From Gracilimonas sp040877545 (GTDB lineage: Bacteria; Bacteroidota; Rhodothermia; Balneolales; Balneolaceae): 64,000 bases of DNA. A model generated the notes under the pieces. That model made no database searches. It was not told the origin of the DNA and saw nothing but the letters and a program-made list of their open reading frames with translations. The stretch covers positions 15,640 through 79,639 of the forward strand of contig JBBDNN010000067.1 in NCBI GenBank assembly GCA_040877545.1, written 5' to 3'. Made by a program: the position numbers and the translations under genes. Of the stretch, positions 16,995 through 26,414 are shown piece after piece (position 1 is the first letter of the stretch; each line of letters opens with the position of its first letter).

Positions 16995-18335
16995 TTAAAA
17001 GCTGAAATATCTAAAAGCGTCATTGAACATCACAAAAATAAACAGGCCGATCATCAAAAAGAAACCAATCTGTTGCGCAACCATACGTACTTTTTCAGAA
17101 GGTTCGCGCCGTGTAATTCCTTCATAAATCAGGAAAACCAGGTGGCCCCCATCCAATACCGGGATGGGTAAAATATTCAGAATAGCTAAAGTAATACTCA
17201 GTAAAGCAGTAATATTCCAAAAGCCCACCCAGCCGGATTGATCTGTAGCGTTCCTTGTCAAATTAGCAATAGCAATTGGCCCGCCTAAATTCTGGCGGAC
17301 AGAAATATCACCGGAAACTAAACGTGCAAAACCCTGTGTAATGCCTACCGTTTGCTCTATGGTTTGATCATATCCCGCAACAATAGAATCAAAAAAGCCA
17401 TAATCTATGCGCTCGAAACCAGCCATTTCTGCTGTCGGTGATCCAATACCCAATTGCTTTGTTTCCAAATCCGGTAAAATTGAAGCGGTAAAAACTGAAT
17501 CATCCCTTTGAATCTCAAAAGCAATCGGTTCTTCTGCAGTTTGAATAAGTTCAACCAGTTGTATCCAGGTAAATACAGGTTCACCATTTGCACTAACAAA
17601 ACGGTCGCCTGGTTGCAAACCTGCTTCTTCGGCGGGTGTACCAGGTGCAACATTTGCGATCATACTCGGCATGAAATAATCCCTGGATATAAAACCCCGT
17701 GTTTGCAAGCTATCCAGGTAATTGGAGGAAACATTAACGGTAGTTACTTGTCCGTCCCGCTCTACGATATAACTGAGGTCATCTGAGGTGAGTTCAGAAG
17801 CTGAAACCAAGTCACCATAATATTCCACTCTTTCTCCATTCACTCCAACCAGCCGGTCTCCGGTTTGAAATCCAATTTCATGTAGAATGGAGGTTTCAGG
17901 CACATATATTTCCGGCGTTTGTTCTAATGGAAGAACATTATGTCCGTAGGAAAAAGTCATTCCGAAGTAGATAAAGAAAGCCAGAATCATATTGAAAATA
18001 ACCCCGGCGGTAATGGTAATAATCCGCTGCCAGACCGGCTTGCTACGATATTCCCAGGGCTCCGGATCTTTACCCAGATGCTCTGTATCCATACTTTCGT
18101 CAATCATTCCGGAAATTTTTACATAACCACCAAGTGGAGTTGCCCCGATACTGTAATCAGTATCGCCTTTCTTGAATCCCCAAATTCTGGGTGGAAAGCC
18201 AATGGAAAAACGCTCAACCCGCATTCCAAATAATTTTGCCGCTAAAAAGTGACCTAACTCATGTACAAAAACGAGGATCATCAGAGCCCCGCCGAAAATG
18301 AGAAGTGTCTGTAATAAATTTATAAACCAATCCAT
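16995..18335 (-). CDS. rseP: RIP metalloprotease RseP (site-2 protease)
   Basis: This 446-residue intramembrane zinc protease performs regulated proteolysis of membrane-anchored anti-sigma factors and signal-peptide remnants. HELGH is at 25-29 in the first membrane helix. A central periplasmic part carries two PDZ-like segments (TGDRLVGVNGERV and EEAGLQPGDRFVSANGEPV), and ILPIPVLDGGHLVF holds the third zinc ligand in the last helices. Length is typical. The gene follows dxr with a 5-bp gap and directly precedes psd; dxr-rseP adjacency is common in bacteria. The only sigma/anti-sigma pair in the window (57 kb) has a soluble anti-sigma, so it is not an obvious substrate. Confidence 0.94.
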   Translation of the reverse strand: MDWFINLLQTLLIFGGALMILVFVHELGHFLAAKLFGMRVERFSIGFPPRIWGFKKGDTDYSIGATPLGGYVKISGMIDESMDTEHLGKDPEPWEYRSKPVWQRIITITAGVIFNMILAFFIYFGMTFSYGHNVLPLEQTPEIYVPETSILHEIGFQTGDRLVGVNGERVEYYGDLVSASELTSDDLSYIVERDGQVTTVNVSSNYLDSLQTRGFISRDYFMPSMIANVAPGTPAEEAGLQPGDRFVSANGEPVFTWIQLVELIQTAEEPIAFEIQRDDSVFTASILPDLETKQLGIGSPTAEMAGFERIDYGFFDSIVAGYDQTIEQTVGITQGFARLVSGDISVRQNLGGPIAIANLTRNATDQSGWVGFWNITALLSITLAILNILPIPVLDGGHLVFLIYEGITRREPSEKVRMVAQQIGFFLMIGLFIFVMFNDAFRYFSF

Positions 18336-18340
18336 GTAAA

Positions 18341-19528
18341 TTATTTATTTATTGATGAAGCGTAATTACGCGTCTCTTTGTCTATTTCTTTTAAAGTCTC
18401 TGTATCTAATCTCTGCGTTGAATGAATATTCTCTAAACTTTTACCCACAATTTTTGGGATGTCAATATAACCAATTTCTTTATTCAAAAATCGCTCAACT
18501 GCCACTTCATTTGCAGCATTTAATACAGCCGGTGCGCAACCGCCTGCTTCAATACTTTCCATTGCTAACCTGACACAGGGGAAACGTATGTAATCAACAG
18601 GCTCAAAGCTCAGGTTCTGAATTTCCATCCAGTTTATTCTTGGCGTATCCAGATTCATTCGAGCAGGATAAGTCAGCGCGTAAATAATCGGCACTTTCAT
18701 ATCCGGAAGTCCCAATTGGGCTTTGCTTGACCCATCTATAAACGTAACAACAGAGTGAATAATGCTTTGAGGATGAATAACCGGTTGAATTTTTTTTACC
18801 GGGATATTGAAGAGCCAATGGGCTTCTATTATTTCCAGGCCTTTATTCATCATGGTAGAAGAATCAATGGTGATTTTAGCACCCATCTCCCAATTTGGAT
18901 GATTTAGAGCCTGATCAACGGTTACTTTTCCCATTTGTTCTTGAGAGAAATCTTTAAAAGGTCCACCACTTGCTGTAATTATAATTTTTTCAATATCTTC
19001 ACTCGATTCCCCTGCCAGGCATTGCAGCATTGCACTGTGTTCAGAATCAACTGGAATTAATTGTGCCCTGGAGTTTGCCAAGGCTTCAGTTATCAATTTT
19101 CCACCCACCACCAGTGACTCTTTATTTGCGAGCGCAACTTTCTTTCCGGCCTTAACTGCTTCCAAGGTTGATTCAAATCCCGCAAACCCTACCAAACTGT
19201 TTAGCACGGTATCAATTTCATCCAGAGATGCTATTTCCGGCAATTGCTCTGCCCCACATAATACTTCTGTATTTTTGACTGATTTTTTTAGATTGGCATA
19301 ATGAGTTTCATCAGAAATCAGGGCATATTTTGGAGCGAATTCCTTCACCTGTTCAGCCAATAACTCCCAATTCGAATTAGCCGTTAAAGCAACAATCTCG
19401 AAGAAGTCAGTATTCTGCCGCACAATTTCCAATGCCTGAGTTCCTATTGAACCCGTAGATCCCAGAATAGCCAGTTTTTGTTTAGTCAAATCTTTCTTTT
19501 GGTTAAGGTGTGGCTGTAATTTATTCAC
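18341..19528 (-). CDS. dxr: 1-deoxy-D-xylulose 5-phosphate reductoisomerase
   Basis: Dxr reduces and isomerises DXP to MEP in the non-mevalonate isoprenoid pathway. The 395-residue product has the NADPH loop LGSTGSIGTQALEIV near residue 23, ALANKESLVVGG, the metal-site PVDSEHSAMLQCL and TASGGPF, all conserved Dxr motifs. The start is a GTG giving a short unconserved N-terminal extension (MNKLQPHLNQKKDL); an internal start close to KQKLAILGS is possible. It lies 3 bp after pgeF and 5 bp before rseP, in a run of minus-strand housekeeping genes. Confidence 0.95.
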   Translation of the reverse strand: MNKLQPHLNQKKDLTKQKLAILGSTGSIGTQALEIVRQNTDFFEIVALTANSNWELLAEQVKEFAPKYALISDETHYANLKKSVKNTEVLCGAEQLPEIASLDEIDTVLNSLVGFAGFESTLEAVKAGKKVALANKESLVVGGKLITEALANSRAQLIPVDSEHSAMLQCLAGESSEDIEKIIITASGGPFKDFSQEQMGKVTVDQALNHPNWEMGAKITIDSSTMMNKGLEIIEAHWLFNIPVKKIQPVIHPQSIIHSVVTFIDGSSKAQLGLPDMKVPIIYALTYPARMNLDTPRINWMEIQNLSFEPVDYIRFPCVRLAMESIEAGGCAPAVLNAANEVAVERFLNKEIGYIDIPKIVGKSLENIHSTQRLDTETLKEIDKETRNYASSINK

Positions 19529-19531
19529 AGG

Positions 19532-20278
19532 CTAATTTAGTTTTATTATTCCCATCATGCGTCCGCTTTTCTCTTTTTGGCGCCTGTAGGAATAAAACTG
19601 TTCATCTGATATGGTACAACCTTCATCTACTTCTACATTTGATTCTGCAACACCGGCTTCCAATAGCTGACTCTGCAAAAATGCTTTTAAAGCAACATGA
19701 GGCTTGCTAAAGTTTTCCCTATCCACAAATTGTTCAGGGAATTTACCGGCTACTTCTTCTCCAACTTCAAAATGCTCCAGTGAAATACAAGGACTTATAA
19801 AAGCTTTTATAAATTTAGGTTCTGCTCCGATTACTTTCATCTTCTGAATAGTTTTCAAAACTACACCGCCGACAGCTCCTCTCCAGCCGGCATGGGCTGC
19901 ACCGATCACTGCATTGTCTTCATCCCCAAGGAGAATAGCCGCGCAATCAGCAACCTGTATAGCTAAAGCCAATCCCTGAACGTTGGTTACAAAAGCATCT
20001 GTATCAGCATAAGTTCCACCTTTCTTCACAAGTTTCACTTCTGTTTTGTGAATTTGGGTGCCGAAGGCAATTTCATCCTTTTTCAGTCCTATTTCATTCA
20101 ACAGAAGCCTTCTACTCTTCTCAACCACCCATTTATTTTCATTCGTATTCAGCCCAAGATTCAGCCCATGAACCTGTTGATCAGATTGAGTTAATTCCGG
20201 GTTTCGGAGTGTAAACCAGCTTGAAATCGCGGCTCCGTTTAATAAATCAGGCTTGATAAAATTAATTTGGGAAGACAT
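19532..20278 (-). CDS. pgeF: Peptidoglycan editing factor / laccase-domain purine phosphorylase-like protein
   Basis: This 248-residue member of the YfiH/PgeF (Cu-oxidase_4) family has the metal-binding ADCAAILL, GAAHAGWRGAVGGV and DEGCTISDEQFYSYRR motifs with their conserved His and Cys residues. Family members have been linked to removal of mis-incorporated residues from peptidoglycan precursors in E. coli and to purine-nucleoside cleavage in others; which applies here cannot be told. Its first codons overlap the aroE 3' end by 17 bp. Confidence 0.88.
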   Translation of the reverse strand: MSSQINFIKPDLLNGAAISSWFTLRNPELTQSDQQVHGLNLGLNTNENKWVVEKSRRLLLNEIGLKKDEIAFGTQIHKTEVKLVKKGGTYADTDAFVTNVQGLALAIQVADCAAILLGDEDNAVIGAAHAGWRGAVGGVVLKTIQKMKVIGAEPKFIKAFISPCISLEHFEVGEEVAGKFPEQFVDRENFSKPHVALKAFLQSQLLEAGVAESNVEVDEGCTISDEQFYSYRRQKEKSGRMMGIIKLN

Positions 20279-21116
20279 CTTCGAGCCTCATTCTGATCAA
20301 TCCAAGAGGGAATTTTTTTCCTGTCCACATTTTGAAGGACTTCGCTGCTTGCTGGATCAGCATTTCTAATCCGCCAAAAGGGATACCTCCGGCTTCTTTC
20401 GCTTGCTTCAGAAATTTTGTTTCCTGGGGATTGTAGACAATATCGTAGCAGATTTTATTTTTAAGCAGCCCTTTTTCTTCATCCCGAACCGGAGATGCAT
20501 CCGTATTTGGCGTCATTCCCAAAGGCGTTGCATTTATGATGATAGCTGATTCTCCGGCATAGGCTGACCAATTATCGTAATTGCACATAATCACTTTTTC
20601 GCTGGTATCTGAATACTGTGCCGGACGGCGTGAAACCATAATTATTTCTTCAATTCCCATAGCATTCAAGGCAAAAGTAATGGCCTTGGTAGCCCCTCCC
20701 GTTCCAAATATAATAGCTCTCTCTCCATTCAATTCGCTTTCTAATTCTTCGAGGGGAATTCTAAACCCCCAGGCATCTGTATTTTCACCAACTATTTTTC
20801 CATCTCTTTTAACAATTGTATTGATAGCTCCAATTTGCGCAGCTTCCACTCCCAGTGTATCCACCACCTCAAAAAGGGTTTGTTTGTATGGAATGGTGAT
20901 ATTTGCACCTAAAAATTCGAACCTGTTGAAGCTGGCAATCAGCGAATTTATTTCATGGGCTTTTACAGAAACTGCGTGGTAACTCGCTGGAATTTGATAG
21001 TGCTTAAAAGCTGCATTGTGCATTAATGGAGAAACGCTGTGGCCGATCAGACTTCCTATAAGCAGATAATGCGGTTTTCTGCTCAGTTCTGAATTTAAAA
21101 ATTCATTGAATTCCAT
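20262..21116 (-). CDS. aroE: Shikimate dehydrogenase
   Basis: AroE reduces 3-dehydroshikimate to shikimate with NADPH. SLIGHSVSPLMHNAAF binds shikimate, GANITIPYK carries the catalytic Lys, and NTDAWGF holds the catalytic Asp. GTGGATKAITFAL is the dinucleotide loop, and GLEMLIQQAA closes the fold. I chose the ATG at 21116 (MEFNEFLN, 285 aa); a TTG at 21137 would add seven unconserved residues. The gene belongs to the chorismate route that supplies TrpE, though it is 17 kb away from the trp operon. Its end overlaps pgeF. Confidence 0.93.
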   Translation of the reverse strand: MEFNEFLNSELSRKPHYLLIGSLIGHSVSPLMHNAAFKHYQIPASYHAVSVKAHEINSLIASFNRFEFLGANITIPYKQTLFEVVDTLGVEAAQIGAINTIVKRDGKIVGENTDAWGFRIPLEELESELNGERAIIFGTGGATKAITFALNAMGIEEIIMVSRRPAQYSDTSEKVIMCNYDNWSAYAGESAIIINATPLGMTPNTDASPVRDEEKGLLKNKICYDIVYNPQETKFLKQAKEAGGIPFGGLEMLIQQAAKSFKMWTGKKFPLGLIRMRLEDVFPN

Positions 21117-21192
21117 ATTTCTTTTATTTGAAGGCAAAAAAAATGCGCATCAATACGATGCGCATTAAAAGTAAATATATAATTGAAAAACC

Positions 21193-21669
21193 CTAAGCGG
21201 TAACTTCTTCTTCCTCTTCTTCTTTTGGCTCGAGAGGAGTTTCTTTGAAGGTTCCGTTTTCGGCAAGTTTCTTAAACTTGGCAAGGTCTTTTACCAGCTG
21301 TGCAGGAGATTCTTCAATGAATTTTGCAAGCTCATCGGTAGGATCGCCAAAGAAAGTTCGGTAATCTAAAGAGAAATCTACGCGCGTACGTTCGCCATTA
21401 TCGAGCGGGGTAAAACGGATAGTTCCGGTTTGATTTAAATTACCATTAATGGTAATCCACGCAAAACGAGTATTGCGAAGATTGTCAATTAGGTTGGTGG
21501 TCCAATGAAACTCCTCTTCCCCAATCTTGGTTTTGTATTCGAACGTTTGAGAGTTAACTCTTTCAATTTTGTCGATGCGGCCCAAAAACTTAGGGAATTC
21601 AACTGGATTGCTTAAGAGTTCATATGCTTTGGCAAGAGGTAGATCAACTTCGATTCTTTCGTGCGCCAT
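21193..21669 (-). CDS. SRPBCC (START-like) family protein
   Basis: The product is 158 residues, all in one helix-grip fold: residues 1-30 (RIEVDLPLAKAYELLSNPVEFPKFLGRIDKIERV) match the start of polyketide-cyclase/SRPBCC domains, then alternating strands and a long C-terminal helix. The last residues are a strongly acidic tail (PKEEEEEEVTA). No signal peptide. The ligand is unknown. It is a stand-alone gene, 76 bp from aroE and with about 250 bp upstream in which I see no gene or structured element. Confidence 0.75.
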   Translation of the reverse strand: MAHERIEVDLPLAKAYELLSNPVEFPKFLGRIDKIERVNSQTFEYKTKIGEEEFHWTTNLIDNLRNTRFAWITINGNLNQTGTIRFTPLDNGERTRVDFSLDYRTFFGDPTDELAKFIEESPAQLVKDLAKFKKLAENGTFKETPLEPKEEEEEEVTA

Positions 21670-21921
21670 AATTTATTACTTGGTAGTTATGATCGTTAGA
21701 ATTGTATTCTTTTGATGAACTGGTTGTCGTGGAAACAGGCAGGACTCATCCAGATTGTTCTAAATTTACGGATAATATGGCTAAGCCTCAATCATCTTAC
21801 AGATAAAAAAGAAAAAATTATTTCAACACCTTACAAGTATTTATTACAAGAGCTAAGGAAACATACTATTACTTTAACTTTTCTCTGCTGTTTTGGAATG
21901 TGATAAACCAATCTGAATTGG

Positions 21922-22524
21922 CTAAAGTTTCGGATGTAAAATATTTAATATTTGTTGCTGTATGGCATCGGGTTCCTGCTTTGCATCAATAACCTGGATT
22001 CGAGATTCGGTACCAGCCAGTTTTTCAAAGCCGGCTAAAACACGTCCGTAAAATGAATCTCCGGCTTGCTCCATTCTATCTTTATCAAAATGTTTGATGC
22101 GTTCGGCCGCATCCTCTAAACTCAGCCGTAAATAAAAAGTTACATCAGGAGTCAGGTTGTGGGTGGCAATTGCATTAATTTGATGAATTTTTTGAATGGC
22201 TAAGCTTTCCCGCCCATATCCCTGGTAAGCAACTGTAGAGTCATAGTAGCGATCTAAAATGACGATCACTCCTTTTTTATGTAATGGCTTTACTTTTTCG
22301 GCTACCAGTTGAGAGCGCGCTGCGGAAAAAAGCAAAAGTTCGGTTACAGGATCAATTTCCAGTTCCGGATTGAGCAGCATTCCACGTATTAGTTCAGATA
22401 CCTCCGTTCCTCCCGGCTCCCTGAATACTTCTACATGATGTCCCAGTGCTGATAATTTATCTCTTAGCAGTGAAATTTGGGTGGATTTCCCGCTGCCGTC
22501 AATTCCTTCAAAGGTTATTAGCAT
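21922..22524 (-). CDS. tmk: Thymidylate kinase
   Basis: This 200-residue dTMP kinase makes dTDP for DNA synthesis. The P-loop FEGIDGSGKSTQ is at residues 4-15, the DR(Y/H) motif appears in LDRYYDSTVAYQGYGR, and REPGGTEVSELIR binds dTMP. The lid region DAAERIKHFDKDRME has the Arg pattern seen in many bacterial enzymes. Length is typical. A start at ATG 22524 (MLITFEGIDG) is the standard N-terminus. No close operon partner. Confidence 0.95.
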   Translation of the reverse strand: MLITFEGIDGSGKSTQISLLRDKLSALGHHVEVFREPGGTEVSELIRGMLLNPELEIDPVTELLLFSAARSQLVAEKVKPLHKKGVIVILDRYYDSTVAYQGYGRESLAIQKIHQINAIATHNLTPDVTFYLRLSLEDAAERIKHFDKDRMEQAGDSFYGRVLAGFEKLAGTESRIQVIDAKQEPDAIQQQILNILHPKL

Positions 22525-22637
22525 GAGCTAAAGTTAAAAAGAAATTTGATGAGGAGGTATTGGAATTATAAGCTTCCTGACTTTTCCAATTAATCCCGGA
22601 AATTATGCAGCTATTTTATTTTATTTTTATAGAGCTA

Positions 22638-23369
22638 CTAAAAATCAAAATCATCCATCATCTCGATAGGCTCTTTGGGCATGGCCATCGATAGGCCTAA
22701 ATACACCAGCAGGCTCGCGCCCCAGCTCATGAAAAAAGCGAATACGAATATAAACCGAACCACCGTGGCGCTGATACCAAAATATTTGGCTAATCCGCCG
22801 CAAACACCCGCCCATTTTTTATTGGAACGAGATTTCATCAGCCTTTTAGCATGGCGATAACCGTAGTTATCAAAATCCATTTTTGAGGAACCTGATTTTG
22901 AGCCTGACCTTGAAGAGGAATCCAGGTCATTTTTCAGACCTGCATTGCTATTAAAACCTGAGGTTTCGCCGCCGTGGATATCGGAATAACTTTCTTTGTG
23001 CCTGGATCGCTTCCGCTTCGCTTTTTTTGCTTTTCTTGAACGTTTTCTGTCACCTACCAAAAAGCCAAAACCAACAAGTGTGATAAGGGCACCTCCAATT
23101 AAAGGAAGTACTGCAGATCCAACCAAACCTTCCGACAACTCTGATAAAAATTCACCGGTTGGCAAGCCAATAGTTTGAATGGCAAAGGTAAAGGCAATAA
23201 ATAACATTACCATCCCAGAGATGGTGGCGATGTTCCAAATACCTTTGCCGGTATCTTTCTCCTCTTCTTTAAGAAAATCCTGCATGGTTGAGTTTAGCTC
23301 AAACTCATCGAACTCAAGGGTTGAAGTGCCTGTTTTAGAAGTTTGTTTTTGCCGTACTTGATCTGCCAT
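22638..23369 (-). CDS. PspC-domain membrane protein
   Basis: The product has 243 residues. Two hydrophobic segments (about 46-65 and 90-108) are followed by a very basic and serine-rich linker (SRKAKKAKRKRSRHK). A C-terminal PspC domain then begins KSRSNKKWAGVCGGLAKYFG and continues VVRFIFVFAFFMSWGASLLVYLG. PspC domains occur in phage-shock-type membrane stress proteins; neither pspA nor other psp genes are nearby, so the role is unknown. The basic linker may contact nucleic acid or acidic lipids, which is speculation. Confidence 0.82.
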   Translation of the reverse strand: MADQVRQKQTSKTGTSTLEFDEFELNSTMQDFLKEEEKDTGKGIWNIATISGMVMLFIAFTFAIQTIGLPTGEFLSELSEGLVGSAVLPLIGGALITLVGFGFLVGDRKRSRKAKKAKRKRSRHKESYSDIHGGETSGFNSNAGLKNDLDSSSRSGSKSGSSKMDFDNYGYRHAKRLMKSRSNKKWAGVCGGLAKYFGISATVVRFIFVFAFFMSWGASLLVYLGLSMAMPKEPIEMMDDFDF

Positions 23370-23425
23370 AGTTTTTAGAAAATTTTCTTTTTCACATTAT
23401 AAGCTACGCATGAGTGTTACTATTG

Positions 23426-24001
23426 TTACGCGAAAATAATACCCTTTTCGGAAATTATAACATCCATCCTGACATCAAAATTTTCAGCAGGAATTTCCTC
23501 AAAGATAAAATCATTAAATACAAATCCGACTTTAAAGGCTTCAATCTCTGAAAGAAAACGGTCATAAAACCCTTTTCCATATCCCAGCCGGTTGCCTTTT
23601 TTGTCGGCCGCCGCCATAGGTACTACCACAATATCCAAGTCTTGTATATTCACCTTTTGCATTTGGCGGGGTTCGTAAATTCCCCATTTATTGGGAACCA
23701 ATCCTTTTGTTGAATTAATTTCTGAATGTACTAAACTCGAATCCATGAAATTTGTAACAGGAACAGCAATTTTTTTCCCATCTGCCAACATCGCTGTAAT
23801 TAAATTCCATGTATCCACCTCATTCCTATGATTCATAGAGACATAGCTATGGATTAAGACGGCATCCTTATAGAAATCACTTTGTGTAAAATGTGCATTT
23901 ATTTCCTCTGATTTTGTCTGCCATTCGTCTTCTGAAATTTCCAACCGTTTAGACAAAACATCTCCTCGCAGCTCTCTCTTTCTGTCATCCAGTGATTTCA
24001 T
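23426..24001 (-). CDS. 5-formyltetrahydrofolate cyclo-ligase
   Basis: The 191-residue product converts 5-formyl-THF to 5,10-methenyl-THF with ATP. The family signature GNRLGYGKGFYDRFL is present near residue 135, with the N-terminal basic KRELRGDVLSKRLEIS and VVPMAAADKKG. It overlaps the bshC stop by four bases (ATGA) and so is coupled to it. It supplies the folate pool also used by metH and metF in this window, but no shared regulation is seen. Confidence 0.92.
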   Translation of the reverse strand: MKSLDDRKRELRGDVLSKRLEISEDEWQTKSEEINAHFTQSDFYKDAVLIHSYVSMNHRNEVDTWNLITAMLADGKKIAVPVTNFMDSSLVHSEINSTKGLVPNKWGIYEPRQMQKVNIQDLDIVVVPMAAADKKGNRLGYGKGFYDRFLSEIEAFKVGFVFNDFIFEEIPAENFDVRMDVIISEKGIIFA

Positions 24002-25611
24002 AGCTTTACCAGGTAATGCTTGCCAAGATCTAAACCCTCTCTTTCTATTCCTTTTAACAGGGATTGCCAGATATCCAATCCGTATTTATTCATAAAATAA
24101 ACCGGCGAAACCGCTCTTTCCTGTGCGCCGCCATCAGGAAATAAATTCACTTTTATTTTTTCGATGCGTTTAATCTGTATCTCTTCTTGTTGTTTGATGG
24201 AGCGATGAACACGCCCTTGCAGCTTTTCCAGTTCGTTTTCAAATCCAGCCACAGTTTTGCCTACGGTTCCATCTAATGTAGGATCAATTTTGTTAATGAC
24301 TTCAAGTGGATTTCCAGCAGCTTGTTCCAGTTTAGATTTCCAGATTTTAAAAACTTCTTCGAGATCAACAGTGTCTGTTCGTTCTATAAATTCGGATTCC
24401 AGGTCTTCTATCCGTTTTCCATATTCACAGATTTCGAAAGGAAGTTTTTCCACGATTCTGGCAATTCCGGATTCAATCAGTGTTGCACATAGCCGGGGAA
24501 ATATAACCGGCATTTCCAGGTCAAATTCCGCATAAAAATCTTTCATCTGTCCGTAGTAGGCTAATTCGCCGGGGCCCGAGACGTAACCAAGTGTAGGTAA
24601 AAGTTTATCCTGAATTACCGGCCGTAAAAACACATTGGGGGAGAAATTTTCCGGATTGTTCCTGATGTTTTCAAGTAGTTGGCTGGTAGTCCAATTAGAG
24701 GAGCCTGCTTTCCATCCTTCTTTATCCTTTTGGATTTTCACACGGCCTTCCTTTTTAGAAAGATAAAAAAGGTCGGAATCTCCATTTGATACCTGGCGGT
24801 GGAATATTTTTTCCAGGGCTAAACTTTTCTTTTCAATGGCATCAAAAAGAGCTTCAGCCTCTTCAATTGATTGAGAAAATTCAGGCGCCAATAATTTTTT
24901 AATTTCGGGATGATTGCTCCCAGTTATCAACAATCCCTGATCAGCAAACCAGCTATCAATTAAGCCGGCAAAAGCCTGGATGTGAGTTTTACCCTCTTTA
25001 TAAAACTGATCCAGCTGTTCCCAAAGTGCCTGGGAAAAATCGGTGTCAAATAATTCCTCTTTTATATCAGTTTTGAAAGTTTTTAATTCTGAAGATAATT
25101 TTTGCTCTGACACAGGCTGCCCATTTCCCTCCCCCTTATATCTGATCTTCTTAAAGTCTGCTCTTCCGGTAATTCCTGCCCAGGCTATTTCTTCAAAATC
25201 GTGATCTTCATCTGCCGGCCAAAAAACCGGAACTACAGGCCGGCCTAGCTTCTGCTCATACTTCTTTGCCAGCAAAATAGCCGTAATTATTTTATAGATA
25301 GTAAAGAGTGGTCCGCCATACATCCCTAATTGCTGACCTGTTACTACTACAAGAGCATTTTCTTGTGACAGCTTCTTTAATGATTCCTGCTGATTTTTTC
25401 CAATCCCAAGTTCCTTATGGTACGCTGAAAGTGCGGAAAGAAAGCTTTCCTTATACTCAGGCTTTTTGAGATTAGCCGCTCTTTTTGAAATATCATCCTC
25501 ATTCCAGGGATTATGCGGGTAAAAAGAATCTAATTTTTGATAATCGGCAAGATAGGTGTTAAATAATTTTGAGTAGGAGAGTGCTTGAAACGAACAATCA
25601 CTTATTTCCAA
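23998..25611 (-). CDS. bshC: Bacillithiol biosynthesis cysteine-adding enzyme BshC
   Basis: BshC is thought to attach cysteine to GlcN-malate in the last step of bacillithiol synthesis. The 537-residue product shows VVVTGQQLGMYGGPLFTIYKIITAI, VFWPADEDHDFEEIAW and SYVSGPGELAYYGQ-like sequence (LGYVSGPGELAYYGQM), all hallmark BshC motifs, plus a C-terminal coiled coil around 440-500. It starts two bases after the nuclease gene and overlaps the cyclo-ligase gene by four. Presence implies bacillithiol as a low-molecular-weight thiol; bshA and bshB are not in the window. Confidence 0.92.
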   Translation of the reverse strand: MEISDCSFQALSYSKLFNTYLADYQKLDSFYPHNPWNEDDISKRAANLKKPEYKESFLSALSAYHKELGIGKNQQESLKKLSQENALVVVTGQQLGMYGGPLFTIYKIITAILLAKKYEQKLGRPVVPVFWPADEDHDFEEIAWAGITGRADFKKIRYKGEGNGQPVSEQKLSSELKTFKTDIKEELFDTDFSQALWEQLDQFYKEGKTHIQAFAGLIDSWFADQGLLITGSNHPEIKKLLAPEFSQSIEEAEALFDAIEKKSLALEKIFHRQVSNGDSDLFYLSKKEGRVKIQKDKEGWKAGSSNWTTSQLLENIRNNPENFSPNVFLRPVIQDKLLPTLGYVSGPGELAYYGQMKDFYAEFDLEMPVIFPRLCATLIESGIARIVEKLPFEICEYGKRIEDLESEFIERTDTVDLEEVFKIWKSKLEQAAGNPLEVINKIDPTLDGTVGKTVAGFENELEKLQGRVHRSIKQQEEIQIKRIEKIKVNLFPDGGAQERAVSPVYFMNKYGLDIWQSLLKGIEREGLDLGKHYLVKL

Positions 25612-25613
25612 AG

Positions 25614-26192
25614 TTATCCTTTCATTTTTGAAATGCGGTCTCTGATCTTTGCCGCCTTCTCATAGTTTTCAGTTTCTATCGCCGTTTTCAATTCCACTTC
25701 CAGTTTTTCCAACTGCGATAATTCTTTTTGTCCGGGTTCAGACTTTTCCGACTTTAATGCTTCTTCCAGTGTCTGTGATTCAGGTTCTGTACTAATACCA
25801 GCTTCTTGTAATACTTCTGTATTGACAAAGATGGGCGCGTTAAACCGAACAGCCAATGCAATTGCATCACTTGGCCTGGAATCGATTTCTACTACCTGAT
25901 CTTCACGCTCGTAATGAATTTGAGCATAAAAAGTGCCTTCGCTCAATTCATTTATATATACCTGCTTTACTTCGGTATCAAAACTCAATACAAAATTTTT
26001 GAGCAGGTCGTGTGTCATAGGACGGGGTGGCTTTATATTTTCTAACTCAAGTGCTATTGCCTGAGCTTCAAAAGAACCTATAATAATAGGTAACCTTCTG
26101 TTGCCTTCGGCTTCTGATAAAATCAGCGCATATGCACCGCCACTACTGGGACTGGTAGATAGTCCCAAAATCTCCATCAATATCTTGCTCAA
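25614..26192 (-). CDS. Bifunctional nuclease (BFN/DUF151) domain protein with UVR motif
   Basis: The product has 192 residues. The DUF151/bifunctional-nuclease domain spans about 5-130, with LPIIIGSFEAQAIALELE, PRPMTHDLL and EIDSRPSDAIALAVRF. The last 30 residues (LEVELKTAIETENYEKAAKIRDRI) form a UvrB/UvrC-type motif, a pairing known from Bacteroidota and Chlorobiota. Its true substrate is unknown. The start is a TTG at 26192 (MSKILMEILGLS), which matches the usual family N-terminus; an ATG at 26177 is possible. It is divergent from nuoA, with about 220 bp between. Confidence 0.85.
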   Translation of the reverse strand: MSKILMEILGLSTSPSSGGAYALILSEAEGNRRLPIIIGSFEAQAIALELENIKPPRPMTHDLLKNFVLSFDTEVKQVYINELSEGTFYAQIHYEREDQVVEIDSRPSDAIALAVRFNAPIFVNTEVLQEAGISTEPESQTLEEALKSEKSEPGQKELSQLEKLEVELKTAIETENYEKAAKIRDRISKMKG

Positions 26193-26357
26193 AACTTCAC
26201 CTGATTAAAAACATTAAAGTTATTTTTTAAGGTAAGGATTTTTATTTAAGTCTTAAACCTGCCCTTGGATAAAACAACTTTGTTGAGCCGGAAAAAGTTT
26301 ATTCAAATTTCCTTCCGTAAAAATATTAAATAAAGGCTATATTCTCGCCCAATTTCG

Positions 26358-26388
26358 TTGACATTGCAACACAATGAACCTAACTTTT
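26358..26388 (+). promoter_or_regulatory. Candidate promoter of the nuo operon
   Basis: TTGACA at 26358-26363 and TAACTTTT at 26381-26388 are separated by 17 nt from the end of TTGACA (TTG-N20-TAnnTTT). Transcription would start about 20 bp before the nuoA ATG at 26415. This also argues against using the in-frame TTG at 26358 as the nuoA start. Motif-based only. Confidence 0.45.
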
Positions 26389-26414
26389 CGACTCACTATT
26401 TGAGAAATACAGAC

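Noticed and set aside
20581..20982. 133-codon plus-strand open frame antisense to aroE
   Set aside because: It lies fully inside aroE, which has all catalytic motifs; composition is that of an antisense shadow.
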